Part shown: in pieces, positions 48,855 through 58,158 of the stretch
Position numbering within the stretch: position 1 is the first letter of the stretch
How the letters are laid out: each line of letters begins with the position of its first letter
Origin: Nemertoderma westbladi
Taxonomy: Eukaryota; Xenacoelomorpha; Nemertodermatida; Nemertodermatidae
NCBI GenBank assembly: GCA_032718475.1
Contig: JAUCBJ010008068.1
Span: forward strand, 1 to 64,000
Reading direction: 5' to 3'
DNA length: 64,000 nucleotides
The notes under the pieces: model-generated
What the model saw: only the letters and a program-made list of their open reading frames with translations
Database searches by the model: none
Told to the model about the DNA's origin: nothing
Program-made: the position numbers and the translations under genes

Positions 48855-50774
48855 TAAGAACTGTTATGGATAACTAACATATGGTACTGATATGAAGGTG
48901 ATTCTTTGTAAGAACTGTTATGGAGTACTAACATATGGTACTGATATGAAGGTGATTCTTTGTAAGAACTGTTATGGATAACTAACATATGGTACTGATA
49001 TGAAGATGATTCTTTGTAAGAACTGTTATGGAGAACTAACATATGGTACTGATATGAAGGTGATTCTTTGTAAGAACTGTTATGGAGAACTAACATATGG
49101 TACTGATATGAAGATGATTCTTTGTAAGAACTGTTATGGAGAACTAACATATGGTACTGATATGAAGGTGATTCTTTGTAAGAACTGTTATGGAGAACTA
49201 ACATATGGTACTGATATGAAGGTGATTCTTTGTAAGAACTGTTATGGAGAACTAACATATGGTACTGATATGAAGATGATTCTTTGTAAGAACTGTTATG
49301 GAGAACTAACATATGGTACTGATATGAAGGTGATTCTTTGTAAGAACTGTTATGGAGAACTAACATATGGTACTGATATGAAGATGATTCTTTGTAAGAA
49401 CTGTTATGGAGAACTAACATATGGTACTGATATGAAGGTGATTCTTTGTAAGAACTGTTATGGAGTACTAACATATGGTACTGATATGAAGGTGATTCTT
49501 TGTAAGAACTGTTATGGAGAACTAACATATGGTACTGATATGAAGGTGATTCTTTGTAAGAACTGTTATGGAGAACTAACATATGGTATTGATATGAAGG
49601 TGATTCTTTGTAAGAACTGTTAATGGAGAACTAACATATGGTACTGATATGAAGGTGATTCTTTGTAAGAACTGTTATGGAGAACTAACATATATTACTG
49701 ATATGAAGGTGATTCTTTGTAAGAACTGTTGTGGAGAACTAACATATGGTACAGATATGAAGGTGATTCTTTGTAAGAACTGTTATGGAGTACTAACATA
49801 TGGTATTGATATGAAGGTGATTCTTTGTAAGAACTGTTAATGGAGAACTAACATATGGTACTGATATGAAGGTGATTCTTTGTAAGAACTGTTATGGAGT
49901 ACTAACATATGGTATTGATATGAAGGTGATTCTTTGTAAGAACTGTTATGAAGAACTAACATATGGTACTGATATGAAGGTGATTCTTTATAAGAACTGT
50001 TATGAAGAACTAACATATGGTACTGATATGAAGGTGATTCTTTATAAGAACTGTAATGGAGAACTAACATATGGTACTGATATGAAGGTGATTCTTTGTA
50101 AGAACTGTTATGGAGTACTAACATATGGTACTGATATGAAGGTGATTCTTTGTAAGAACTGTTATGAAGAACTAACATATGGTACTGATATGAAGGTGAT
50201 TCTTTATAAGAACTGTAATGGAGAACTAACATATGGTACTGATATGAAGGTGATTCTTTGTAAGAACTGTTATGGAGTACTAACATATGGTACTGATATG
50301 AAGATGATTCTTTGTAAGAACTGTTATGGAGAACTAACATATGGTACTGATATGAAGGTGATTCTTTGTAAGAACTGTTATGAAGAACTAACATATGGTA
50401 CTGATATGAAGGTGATTCTTTGTAAGAACTGTTATGAAGAACTAACATATGGTATTGATATGAAGGTGATTCTTTGTAAGAACTGTTATGAAGAACTAAC
50501 ATATGGTACTGATATGAAGGTGATTCTTTGTAAGAACTGTTATGAAGAACTAACATATGGTACTGATATGAAGGTGATTCTTTGTACAACTTGCATTATA
50601 CAACTCGGTTATTTATTCTAAAGTTCTCACGGTTTTATTTTTCTAATCATCTCATATCACAATAATTCTAAAACAACTATTCATTAAAATATACAGTAAT
50701 TGTAAACAATCAGTGGCAAATTTTGACATTCCAGCTAAAGCTAAAGGTTCTTGTTGGTATTGCATTATTAGACA

Positions 50775-50977
50775 TAATTGCAGTGATCTACTGCCACATA
50801 CCTACAGTACTGGTCAGCAATAACGATAATAACCTTTTAGATAATTGCAGTGATCTACTGCCACTTACCTACAGTACAGGTCAGTAATAACGATGATAAC
50901 CTTTTAGATAATTGCAGTGATCTACTGCCACATACCTACCGTACTGGTCAGCAATAACGATAATAACACTTTAGATA
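50775..50977. repeat. 67-bp tandem repeat, three units (copy 2)
   Basis: Same three units with the same internal variants as 17873-18075, following the end of the giant array. Confidence 0.92.
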
Positions 50978-51156
50978 AGAAACATGTTGATAATATTTAT
51001 GTCGACTTAGAAAGTGATCGAAATGTTGGTAGATACAAAATTTTTCCATTGGAATAATCAACTTGATCTATTTACTTTCAGGGGCGAGCCGGAAGGAGAA
51101 TACAATAATACTAGGTATATATAAATATATATAATATATAGAGATTATGTACCTAC

Positions 51157-51294
51157 CTGTGCAGTTTATACCTTGACCATGTCCTTGATACCCTCCCTCA
51201 AATTCGAATCCTGCATAGCAACTGCAGTTATAGGTACCTGGTATATTGTCACACATATGATGGCAATCATGCATATTTATACATTCATTGTAAT
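51157..51294 (-). CDS. cbEGF exon 5 (long-loop subfamily, duplication copy 2)
   Basis: A 138-bp phase 1-1 exon identical to exon 7 at every base: YNECINMHDCHHMC, NIPGTYNCSC, 18-residue C5-C6 loop. In the transcript it precedes exon 6 across an intron of about 25.8 kb that consists almost wholly of 54-bp repeats. Splice sites are intact. Confidence 0.9.
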
Positions 51295-51690
51295 CTAAAT
51301 AATGCAAATGGTTAAAACATAATAATATGCAGAGATTATAGGCAAGAAAAAGATGGACATCTCTATATTGGTTGACTCATGTTCTTGACCAGTCATTGGT
51401 ATACTGTATTAGGACAATCCTTCTGTGTGACCAAGTCCTATACACATATACCAGCAGCGGATAGGAAAAGCGAAAAATACAACTTAATTCATATTTGCTG
51501 GTTACAACTTATATATAATTTATTGTTAAAATTGACATAATTTACCTCTTTTTATATATTTTACCACCGGCAAATTGTATTACTTAATTTACTGCGATGT
51601 ACGTTCCATTCAGCATTGTATTCTGTATCTTACTCCAACTTCCAGGACAGCCAATTGTGAAGTAGTCATGCTTCAAAAGAAGTAGATAGA

Positions 51691-52319
51691 TCGGCATTGT
51701 GGAGTAATCTGATTGCTTTTGGGTTTTGGGGTATAGTACTTGCAAAAGCTTTTATAAAGATGTAAAATCTCGGGTACTGGTGGTTAATGAGTATCTAAGG
51801 AAATTGACTGCTAACTGGAACTTGACTTCGGCTGAATGCTTATCCTATTTGCTATTCCTATTTGCTTTGTTCATTAATGAATTGGAGGCTAAGCTTTCAA
51901 GTGGTGGCTTTGATGGTGTTTCGAATGGATGTTTGAAACTAATTATTCTGCTATTTGCAGACGATATTATTATAATAGCTGAAACTGAAAGTCGTTTACA
52001 AAGGTCCCTAAATCTTATGAGCTCATATTGTAGCAGCTACAACATAGAGATCGGGGAGGTGTTTAGAAGTGGTAGACCCCTGCGAGAAAACAATCACTGG
52101 TCAGTGGATGGTTATTAGCTGAAAGTGGTAAATCAATATATTTATTTAGGCGCCCCCCTTCTGAAGTAGCTGTAAATTCTCTTTGGGACAGTCGCATCTA
52201 GTGGATAAGGCTAGGCTAGTAAAGCTTATTTTCTCTTTGGTGATTTTCTCTTTTATCCAGTTCCCATGCATTTCATTTTCAGTAGCTTTAGCATTGAAAT
52301 TATTTAATAGCTTAATTAA
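51691..52319 (+). pseudogene. LINE RT fragment, part before piggyBac-like insertion
   Basis: Duplicate of 18790-19297 (LLFADDIIIIAETESRLQRSLN), with a few substitutions including a Thr-to-Ser. It then continues beyond the duplication breakpoint through FIQFPCISFSVALALKLFNSLI up to the TTAA at 52316. The reading frame resumes after the DNA transposon at 53904. Confidence 0.82.
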
Positions 52320-53903
52320 CCCTATTAGTACCGGGCTATAAAATGTTGTACAAATACCGGGGGGGGGGGGGGCGTCATATTGACCCCCCCCCCCCCCCCC
52401 CCCCTCTAAAATCTACAAATATTTACGAAAACGTCTGATTTTTTGTTTGTACGTAGGTATCACTTGTCTGGATCCGACCGAAAAAAAAATTGTTCGAAAA
52501 AATGTACTGGGGTGGTTATATTGCAGCACCAAAATTACAAGTAGTGCACAATTTTCACAAAATTTGAAAGTTACATTTTCGGCTAATTATTTTTCAATAC
52601 AGGTTTTCTGGGGTGAAAAATACATTGGAAATATTTAAAAATGATATGATTACTATAAATGGTTGTTTTGTTTAGTCCTCTCTCCGTAGGAAAAAAATGA
52701 AAAAAAAACAAGTAACCAGCACTTTTCAGTTAGAACACAAAATTTTTAATTCACTTATACGATGCTATAAATTCACATTTTCAGGTTTTCGAGGGCGCTG
52801 ATTCTAATGGAATACATTTCTAATATGCCAGATCATTGCTACTTGTATTTTTCGGCGTAATTTGACAAATTTTGGTGCTAGCACCAAATTTCGTACCCAT
52901 CACCAAAAAGTACAAGTTTGCGATGTCCAGTGCTGTTTTTATTGATTCCATCGGATTCAGGACCCTCATAAACCCGTATAACGCAAGAAACAAGGTGATA
53001 CTATCTACTTATCAATTTGCATATTTTCCAAAATTTGGTGCTAGCACAACAATTTTCACCCACCGGCGAAAAATACAAGTTTGAGAACTCTTATGAAATT
53101 TTTACTGATTCCATTGAATTCAGAACCATCACAAACCCGTATAACGCAAGAAACAAGGTGACACAATCAATTGATATATTTGATGGTTTTCAAAATTTGG
53201 TGCTAACACCACATTTTGCACCCACATCCGAAAAATACAAGTTTGAGATGTCTAGTTCGATAATTATATTTTCCATTGAATTCAGAACAGAAATAAACCT
53301 CTAAAACGCAAGAAATAAATTGTCACAAGCAATTTTATCTATTTAATGGATTTTCAAAATTTTGTGCTGGCACCAAAATTTGCACACAGCACCGAAAAAT
53401 ACAAGTTTGATGCGCTTGGTGGAACTCGTATATATTTCATCGAATCCAGAACCCCAAAAAACCCCAATTGCGTAAAAAACAAGTTTCAAACAATCAATTT
53501 ACAAAATTGACTTATTTCAAAATTTGGTGCTGGCACCAAAATTTGGCACCCACCGAAAAAAACAAATTTGAAATTTCTAAATCAATTTATATGAATTCCA
53601 TCCAATTTCTAACACCAAAAAACCGGTGTAAATCAAAAATAGAGATGTTACAATTCATATTTAATGAAATGTAATTTTCAAAAAACGTCTCAAAAAAAGT
53701 GCCAAAAGTTGGGTTAAAAAATGGTGCTATAACTCGAAAAGTACCCAATATTTTTGAAAACGGTTTTCACTACTAGGAAGACAATAGATTTTTAGGAAAA
53801 GTCATAAAATTTCAGATTCCCAACTGCGTTTGTTTCAGAATTATAATAAAAAAACCACGGGGGGGTCATATTGACCCCCCCCCCCCCCCGGGGTTTAATA
53901 GGG
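52320..53903. mobile_element. piggyBac-like non-autonomous DNA transposon, 1584 bp
   Basis: TTAA lies immediately outside both ends (52316-52319 and 53904-53907). The terminal inverted repeat begins CCCTATTAGTACCGGG on the left and, read inward from the right, CCCTATTAAACCCCGG. Just inside each end is a G-run, TCATATTGACC and a C-run (about 52360-52404 and 53858-53890). TTAA targets and CCC-starting termini are diagnostic of the piggyBac superfamily. No transposase is present. Deleting the element plus one TTAA rejoins the host LINE frame (LFNSLI then KPMFIYML), which independently confirms both boundaries. Confidence 0.92.
52855..53670. repeat. Degenerate tandem repeat of about 160 bp, five units, inside the piggyBac-like element
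   Basis: The marker CGTATAACGCAAGAAACAAGG recurs in degenerate form at about 52976, 53140, 53302, 53465 and 53622 (spacing 157-164 bp). Each unit also carries a TTTGGTGCTAGCACCAAA-type palindrome (perfect at 52871-52888) and GAAAAATACAAGTTTGA. Divergence between units shows an old amplification. Confidence 0.82.
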
Positions 53904-54285
53904 TTAAGCCAATGTTTATTTATATGTTGCTGCGTGGTGAGGATTTCATCCCGCTCCTGATATTGAGCTTCAGCATCGAAAATTTATACAAAACTTCTTA
54001 TGTGTTGAAGAATCCACCCCGTATTTCACCATTTGTGGTGAATCGGGTGAGTTCCCATTATTTATGGATCGGAAAGTTTTCATGAGGCCAAAGTCCCTGC
54101 CAACAATTGGTCCGTCCATTTCTCAAACCTTTTCACACAAGCCTCAACTCATAAGTTGCCAGATCTCCCCATTTACCCAGTCCCTGGATAAGCAATGATG
54201 CTTGCAAAGCCGGATTTGGTTGTGTTTTCCCTTTTCTGTGGCACCTATTCGCAGTTTGTTTCAACTCTGCCCCGTGTCCTATTGT
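53904..54285 (+). pseudogene. LINE RT fragment, part after piggyBac-like insertion
   Basis: Plus-strand continuation of the interrupted LINE. It encodes the late thumb segment (KPMFIYMLLRG) and, after a frameshift, LQHRKFIQNFLCVEESTPYF, GESGEFPLFMDRK (about 53960-54080). Similarity fades into unassigned sequence up to the next LINE. Confidence 0.7.
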
Positions 54286-55680
54286 TTGGTTGACATCATT
54301 ACTTGTAATCCCAATGTTCAAGAGGAAAGGTCTAAAGTCGTCCCCTGACTCGTATAGAGGAGTTGCTCCTCTTTCTTGTTTGTTAAAAACTTACAGTACA
54401 ATTCTCTTTACTCGATTATACTCATGGGTTGAGTTCAACAACAAACTCCCAGATGCTCGATATGGATTCCATAAGAGCAGATCGACTATAATGGCTGTAA
54501 AGGTTTTACTTAGTTTTATTGGTAATGCATTATCTGTTCGGGGTGGTCAATGGTCATGTATGTGGTGTTTTTATCGACATTACAAAAGCCTTTGACACCG
54601 TTGACAGAATAAGACTCTGTAACAAATTATCTTCTTTAGGTATAAGTCGCGCCTTCATTGCAGTCATATGGGGTCTCATTGCGATTAATTTTATTAGAAT
54701 TTGCATCGGCTCGATTTTAACTAACCCAATAATCGCCCAGATGATCGGAATAATCCAAGGGGATAAATTATCGCCTCTGTTGTTCGCTATATTTATAGCG
54801 GATCTTCCAGTGGCTTTAGTTGGAATAGGTGTTTTTCTCATCCTATATGCTGATGATCTTACGCTATACGATATGAATATGGAAACTTACTCGAGTCAGC
54901 CCAACTTGCTCTTGACGAGTTGGCTGTGTACTGTGATGAGATTGCTCTCATGGTAAACTTCTCTAAAACAAAGGCAGCAAAATTCCGGCAGGATGGTAAA
55001 CTATCGCGTTCGGATAAACTTATCCACAAGGGTGAATCCATCATGTTTGTAAATAATTTTAACTATTTGGGCATTTTTTTTAACTACAAAGAACTCCTCC
55101 ACTGGCACTTCTCACATCCTTACAGAAAAGGTATAGCATCTTGAAGATGCTATACCTTTTCTGTAAGGATGTGACTTGTATGCATTTAGCATCAATGGTA
55201 CAAATGAGAGCGGTTTCTTTGGACACGGCACTCTATTGCTGGCTACTACTTACGGCTGCTCCACATTTTGCTATATCTAGAGTGAACAACAGCTGCTTCA
55301 ACTTCTGCACATTGTGAAAGTACATGGTTTTTATTACATACTTTGGTGCTGTATTAGTAAATTCTCATCTACAACTAATATCCTACAGGCTGTAGACCGA
55401 GCCAGCGCAGCGCCTCAATCTCACTAAAGAATTTGTTGGGATATCGCCGGAGAGTCTCCTCTCAATTCTTGTCAAACGGGTACCATCATCACAAACTGTG
55501 TACGAACAGAAGCTGCGGGAGGCTAACGTTAGACTGTGTGTGCCGTCTCTGTGATTCAGCAGCCCACACAATAGATCACTCCATGACTTGCCCTTCCTTG
55601 GAAGACACACACCCTAACAATTTTATTCAACTCGCGACTCACCTTGACACCTTGCGATTTTGTTTATTTATATTTTAATT
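54286..55680 (+). pseudogene. LINE RT with C-terminal CCHC finger, several frameshifts
   Basis: Reading in pieces gives PDSYRGVAPLSCLLK, LPDARYGFHKSRSTIMAV, GVFIDITKAFDTVDR (about 54565-54610), GIIQGDKLSPLLF (about 54745-54785), ILYADDLTLYD (about 54840) and FNYLGIFF. A perfect palindrome at 55112-55174 disrupts the frame. Then comes VQMRAVSLDTALY and the terminal CX2CX8HX3C finger (CRLC...HSMTC, about 55530-55590), followed by AT-rich 3' sequence. At least three frame disruptions are present. It belongs to the same broad group as the LINEs at 10.3 and 12.4 kb. Confidence 0.82.
55112..55174. repeat. Perfect 63-bp palindrome (31-nt arms, 1-nt centre)
   Basis: Arms 55112-55142 and 55144-55174 are exactly complementary, with a single G at 55143. 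The centre reads GCATCTTGAAGATGC. It lies within RT coding sequence, after YLGIFF, and replaces normal coding. Confidence 0.97.
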
Positions 55681-56139
55681 AGTTATAATAAATAATTAAT
55701 AATAAATAATTAGTTATAAAATGTTGTTATGCAATTGTGGGTTATCCTAACCAAAACAATAAACGAGAGTCAAGATAACGAGCTAACGAGAAAAGGCAAG
55801 GACATAATATTTATTCTAAATAAATGAATGAATAAATTAATGAATAAATAATATGTCCTTGGTACAGGGTAGTTTCATTTTTGTTAATAAATAACTGTTA
55901 CCAGCAGCAGTTTCGGCTACCAGTTGTCGGCGTTAAGTTTACGCTCCATTTTGCCTTGGCCTTTATCCCCATAAGTGAGACTTTTGTGTTGGTTGGAGCT
56001 AGTGTTTGGTTTATCGACGGCCAAATATATTATATATTGTTATTGTTAATTTATGGCATAATATGCTTTATCTTTTTAAGCCTATTAGACTATTTTGTAT
56101 AGATGTTTCAAAAACATTATATATAGATTAATCTCCTAC
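55681..56139. other. Intronic spacer with an imperfect inverted repeat
   Basis: Contains an inverted repeat with 19-nt arms (55797-55815 and 55843-55861; CAAGGACATAATATTTATT, 18 of 19 paired) around an AATGAATGAATAAAT-rich 27-nt loop. No coding region is recognised. Confidence 0.6.
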
Positions 56140-56280
56140 CTGTACAGTTGATATCACGGCCATCTCCTTGATAACCCACCCCGAAATGGAATCCATCGTA
56201 GCAACTACAGTTATAGCTGTAATCTGTATTTACACAGACTTGATGGCAGTCATCTGTATTATCCACACATTCATTGGAAT
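56140..56280 (-). CDS. cbEGF exon 4 (long-loop subfamily)
   Basis: A 141-bp phase 1-1 exon beginning SNEC (DxNEC), with DDCHQVC, SYNCSC and an 18-residue C5-C6 loop (YDGFHFGVGYQGDGRDIN). It lies just outside the tandem duplication and is the most diverged of the long-loop modules. The acceptor is TTTAG, the donor ACAG/GTAGGAG. Confidence 0.9.
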
Positions 56281-56779
56281 CTAAACAATATTATTATTAT
56301 GCATATATAGTAGTGGCAATTGTGGCAATTGTATTCAGTATTGATACGGTATTCATATAATCGGAGAAATTTAAAAGTAGGCAGTTTACCTGTAATTAGT
56401 TGTAATATATCCATCCTACTGTTGTTGTTTATAATATGCATTAGTCCCTCTTTACTATTTCATATGAAACAACCCAGCCATTACGAATTATTGCATTGAT
56501 ATAGTTTAAAAAATATCTAACCTCTGAATCTCCGATAAATTTAATGAATTTTTATTATTTTTCCAGGATTACGCCCCGGTGGAAGTTAAATAGTTATATT
56601 TGATAAGATAAAATAAAATATAAATACATAAAATAAAATCAATAACAAAAGACAATAAATATTTAGTTTAAAGACAATATAAAGTCTACCTACTACTGGC
56701 ATATAGTGCATTATTTAATTCGTGGCAGGAATCGGTTATTTACTAATATAACAACAAACAGTTTATATTTGAAGTATAC
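56281..56779. other. Intron between cbEGF exons 3 and 4
   Basis: AT-rich, with AAAATAAAATA stretches near 56600-56660. No element is recognised. Confidence 0.55.
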
Positions 56780-56905
56780 CTTCACAAAGTAGAATACCAT
56801 CGCCGGCAGTACCTTCCATACACATGCATGTAAATGAACCCAAGGTGTTGTTGCACTCAGCGTATTCGTGGCAATTGTGAGTATTATTCAAACATTCGTC
56901 AATGT
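56780..56905 (-). CDS. cbEGF exon 3
   Basis: A 126-bp phase 1-1 exon encoding a canonical short-loop cb[31 protein letters not shown] and [12 protein letters not shown], with six cysteines in standard spacing. It is the first EGF after the TSP1-like exon. The acceptor is ATTCCAG, the donor GAAG/GTATAC. Confidence 0.9.
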
Positions 56906-57360
56906 CTGGAATATGAATTTAATTGAATTATGAGACAGGTCCAGCAAAATAATTGTGATATAGTTAGTAATTATTTCAAAAATAAATAGCAATAAACTTA
57001 ACAATAATAAACTAAATACAGATAGAAGAGATTCACAACTTTCTAATACAACGGAAATTATCGGCCGCTTTGCGCGCTCTTTAACTGTGTTTCATAAACT
57101 GAACAACGAAAATACTAAGTAACACCCAGAATCCAAATTAAATCCACATAACGCTTAAATCTATATCTATAAATATCACCTACCATAACAAAAAGTAAGC
57201 ATAGATTAATGAATGGCTCTAGCTCTCGAAAACAACAAACATCTGATATCACTACTGAGAAATGAACATATTTCTAGCTAAAGTGATAAAAGTTCAGTTG
57301 AAAAAAATTCAAATTTATTCATTTATACTTTCTATAAGATGTGATGATATATAATTTCAC
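56906..57360. other. Intron between TSP1-like exon and cbEGF exon 3
   Basis: AT-rich unique sequence. No feature is recognised. Confidence 0.55.
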
Positions 57361-57504
57361 CTCTTAGCTCCCATTGATGCGGGTCGCATTCGTCCCCACC
57401 CCACATTGATGGAACTTCCTCAACTCGTTCCCAGGGAGCGAACCCAGTCGGGCAATCACCCCGGCAATCATCTGATAAGGTCCAGTCACCGAGCACACAG
57501 TCAA
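57361..57504 (-). CDS. Thrombospondin type-1-like module exon 2
   Basis: A 144-bp phase 1-1 exon. With the split codon restored it starts VDCVLGDWTLSDDC, then RGDC, FAPWERVEEVPSMWGGDEC and ends HQWELR. The pattern DC-x-x-GDW-x-x-x-x-x-C, a second close cysteine, an R-x-x-x-x-P segment and GG-x-x-C resembles a TSP type-1 repeat. The usual CSVTCG and the second and third Trp are lost, so this is a divergent or partial TSR. The acceptor is TTCCGCAG, the donor AGAG/GTGAAA. Confidence 0.65.
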
Positions 57505-57679
57505 CTGCGGAAATACATGTTATATTGTATCAAATTTTTTTATATAAAGAGATCGAATAAGAATTGATTAGATTAATTAATTGATAAGATAAGATTCTTC
57601 GAATGTAGCAATCAATTTGTAAACATTAAAATAATGATATTATAAAATACTTTTGTTCATAAATTGAAAGAATGCAGAA
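57505..57679. other. Intron part between exons 1 and 2
   Basis: AT-rich spacer. No feature is seen apart from the tRNA-like element that follows. Confidence 0.5.
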
Positions 57680-57770
57680 GCACGTCACCGGGGGTTGAAC
57701 CAGCGCTATACGAGCGTTTCGGCCAATCAGGCCTGGTAAGTAGCGCTAACCAGTTCAGCCACTTGCCCCT
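57680..57770 (-). mobile_element. tRNA-like sequence, probably a tRNA-derived SINE or tRNA pseudogene
   Basis: The minus strand begins GGGGCAAGTGGCTGAACTGG with the A-box-like TGGCTGAACTGGTTAGCGCT. About 50 bp further it has the B-box-like GGTTCAACCCCC (57702-57691). The order, spacing and RNA polymerase III promoter boxes fit a tRNA. However, the 3' side does not pair with the 5' GGGGCAA, and the middle does not give a convincing anticodon arm, so a functional tRNA is unlikely. No body or tail beyond the tRNA part could be delimited. Confidence 0.6.
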
Positions 57771-57962
57771 GACTCTTCCATTCCTATTTAATCCCAATCA
57801 ATTAAGCAGGCAGTCTTATGTTGCATATCCATCACATTAAAATAGTTTAAAAGCAGAAACTTTGGATTACAATGAATCTTTAAAACTAATACTTTATCCA
57901 TGAAAATAAAGTCTAATTTCAATAAGTTCGTAACTACAATGATACTTTCGTGTTAATCTAAC

Positions 57963-58158
57963 CTTTTCCAAAAACCTGCAATTCGCAAATTGTCAACGCG
58001 TCATTTGTATGCTGATATACCCATACGTAACGACCTTCAATCCAGTTACATATTAACATATTTTCTTCGGCTGCAATTAGCGCCCCAGTACAACCAGGAG
58101 ATGAAGGCACCAGGGATGCTATAAAGACCTCGTCAGGCAACTCGTTGGTTACATGGAC
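57963..58158 (-). CDS. FTP (fucolectin-tachylectin-pentraxin) / discoidin-like domain, C-terminal half, exon 1
   Basis: A 196-bp exon starting in phase 0 and ending in phase 1. It encodes VHVTNELPDEVF, then CTGALIAAEENMLIC, then EGRYVWVYQHTNDALTICELQVFG. The C-x-x-x-EGRYV-x-V...LTICELQVFG ending is the typical last third of FTP domains, in which the paired cysteines and the GRYV and C-E-V-x-V-x-G strands form the F5/8-type fold and bind fucose. The N-terminal half of the domain, with the sugar and calcium residues, must lie in upstream exons; a weak candidate is at 59324-59406. The acceptor is TTTTGCAG, the donor AAAG/GTTAGA. Confidence 0.8.

Larger units (their letters stand above)
26660..50590. 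repeat. Giant 54-bp minisatellite, about 443 units (23.9 kb)
   Basis: Same unit as the short array. Most units are 54 bp; a 55-bp variant with an extra A (TGTTAATGG for TGTTATGG) recurs. Because 54 is divisible by three and both strands happen to lack stops in one frame, it reads as MKVILCKNCYGELTYGTD on plus and MLVLHNSSYKESPSYQYH on minus for up to 1053 residues. Variants are regional: YGID and TGTGGTGG at 29-32 kb; TTTCTAAG and GGATAAC at 33-38 kb; TGTGGTGG and AAGATGA at 39.9-41.5 kb; GAGTACTAAC at 43.5-44.7 kb; TATGAAGAAC, TTTATAAG and TGTAATGG at 45-50.5 kb. Many variants change the amino acid and 55-bp units break the frame, so it is treated as non-coding. Each canonical unit contains one CATATG. 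Confidence 0.98.
19298..52198. repeat. Tandem segmental duplication, copy 2 (32.9 kb after insertions and array expansion)
   Basis: The order is the same as in copy 1, interrupted by a 1.5-kb insertion at 19411-20937 and a 3.6-kb LINE at 21367-24993. Its 54-bp array spans about 23.9 kb instead of 0.6 kb. It ends with GACAGTCGCATC at 52198, after which the LINE fragment continues, showing that 52198 is the original right breakpoint and 19297/19298 the novel junction. The duplication doubles cbEGF exons 7+8 into 5+6. Confidence 0.9.
3713..58158 (-). other. Multidomain extracellular gene (FTP-like, TSP1-like, nine cbEGF exons), partial
   Basis: Eleven exons on the minus strand can be joined in one frame. 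Ten of them (all but the FTP-like exon, whose 5' side is phase 0) begin and end in phase 1; all have AG acceptors and GT donors. Transcript order is FTP-like, TSP1-like, then nine cbEGF modules. EGF modules with the D-x-[DN]-E-C calcium motif act in secreted or cell-surface proteins; FTP domains bind fucose-type glycans. The combination suggests a matrix or adhesion/lectin protein. No signal peptide, membrane segment, start or stop codon is visible, so both ends lie outside the window or in unrecognised exons. Introns are filled with LINEs, DNA transposons and minisatellites; one intron is about 25.8 kb, nearly all tandem repeat. Family assignment beyond a cbEGF-rich protein is not possible from these exons. 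Confidence 0.75.

Noticed and set aside
26660-50590. Very long ORFs (up to 1053 residues) of MKVILCKNCYGELTYGTD repeats with CxxC motifs on plus, and MLVLHNSSYKESPSYQYH repeats on minus, as genes
   Set aside because: The frame is open on both strands simply because the 54-bp unit lacks stops and is divisible by three. Variants are mostly amino-acid changing, 55-bp units break the frame repeatedly, and the array lies in an intron of an oppositely read gene.
17083-50590. CRISPR array
   Set aside because: Repeats are head to tail without unique spacers, and the context is eukaryotic.
57680-57770. Functional tRNA gene
   Set aside because: The ends do not pair into an acceptor stem and no convincing anticodon arm was found; kept only as a tRNA-like element.
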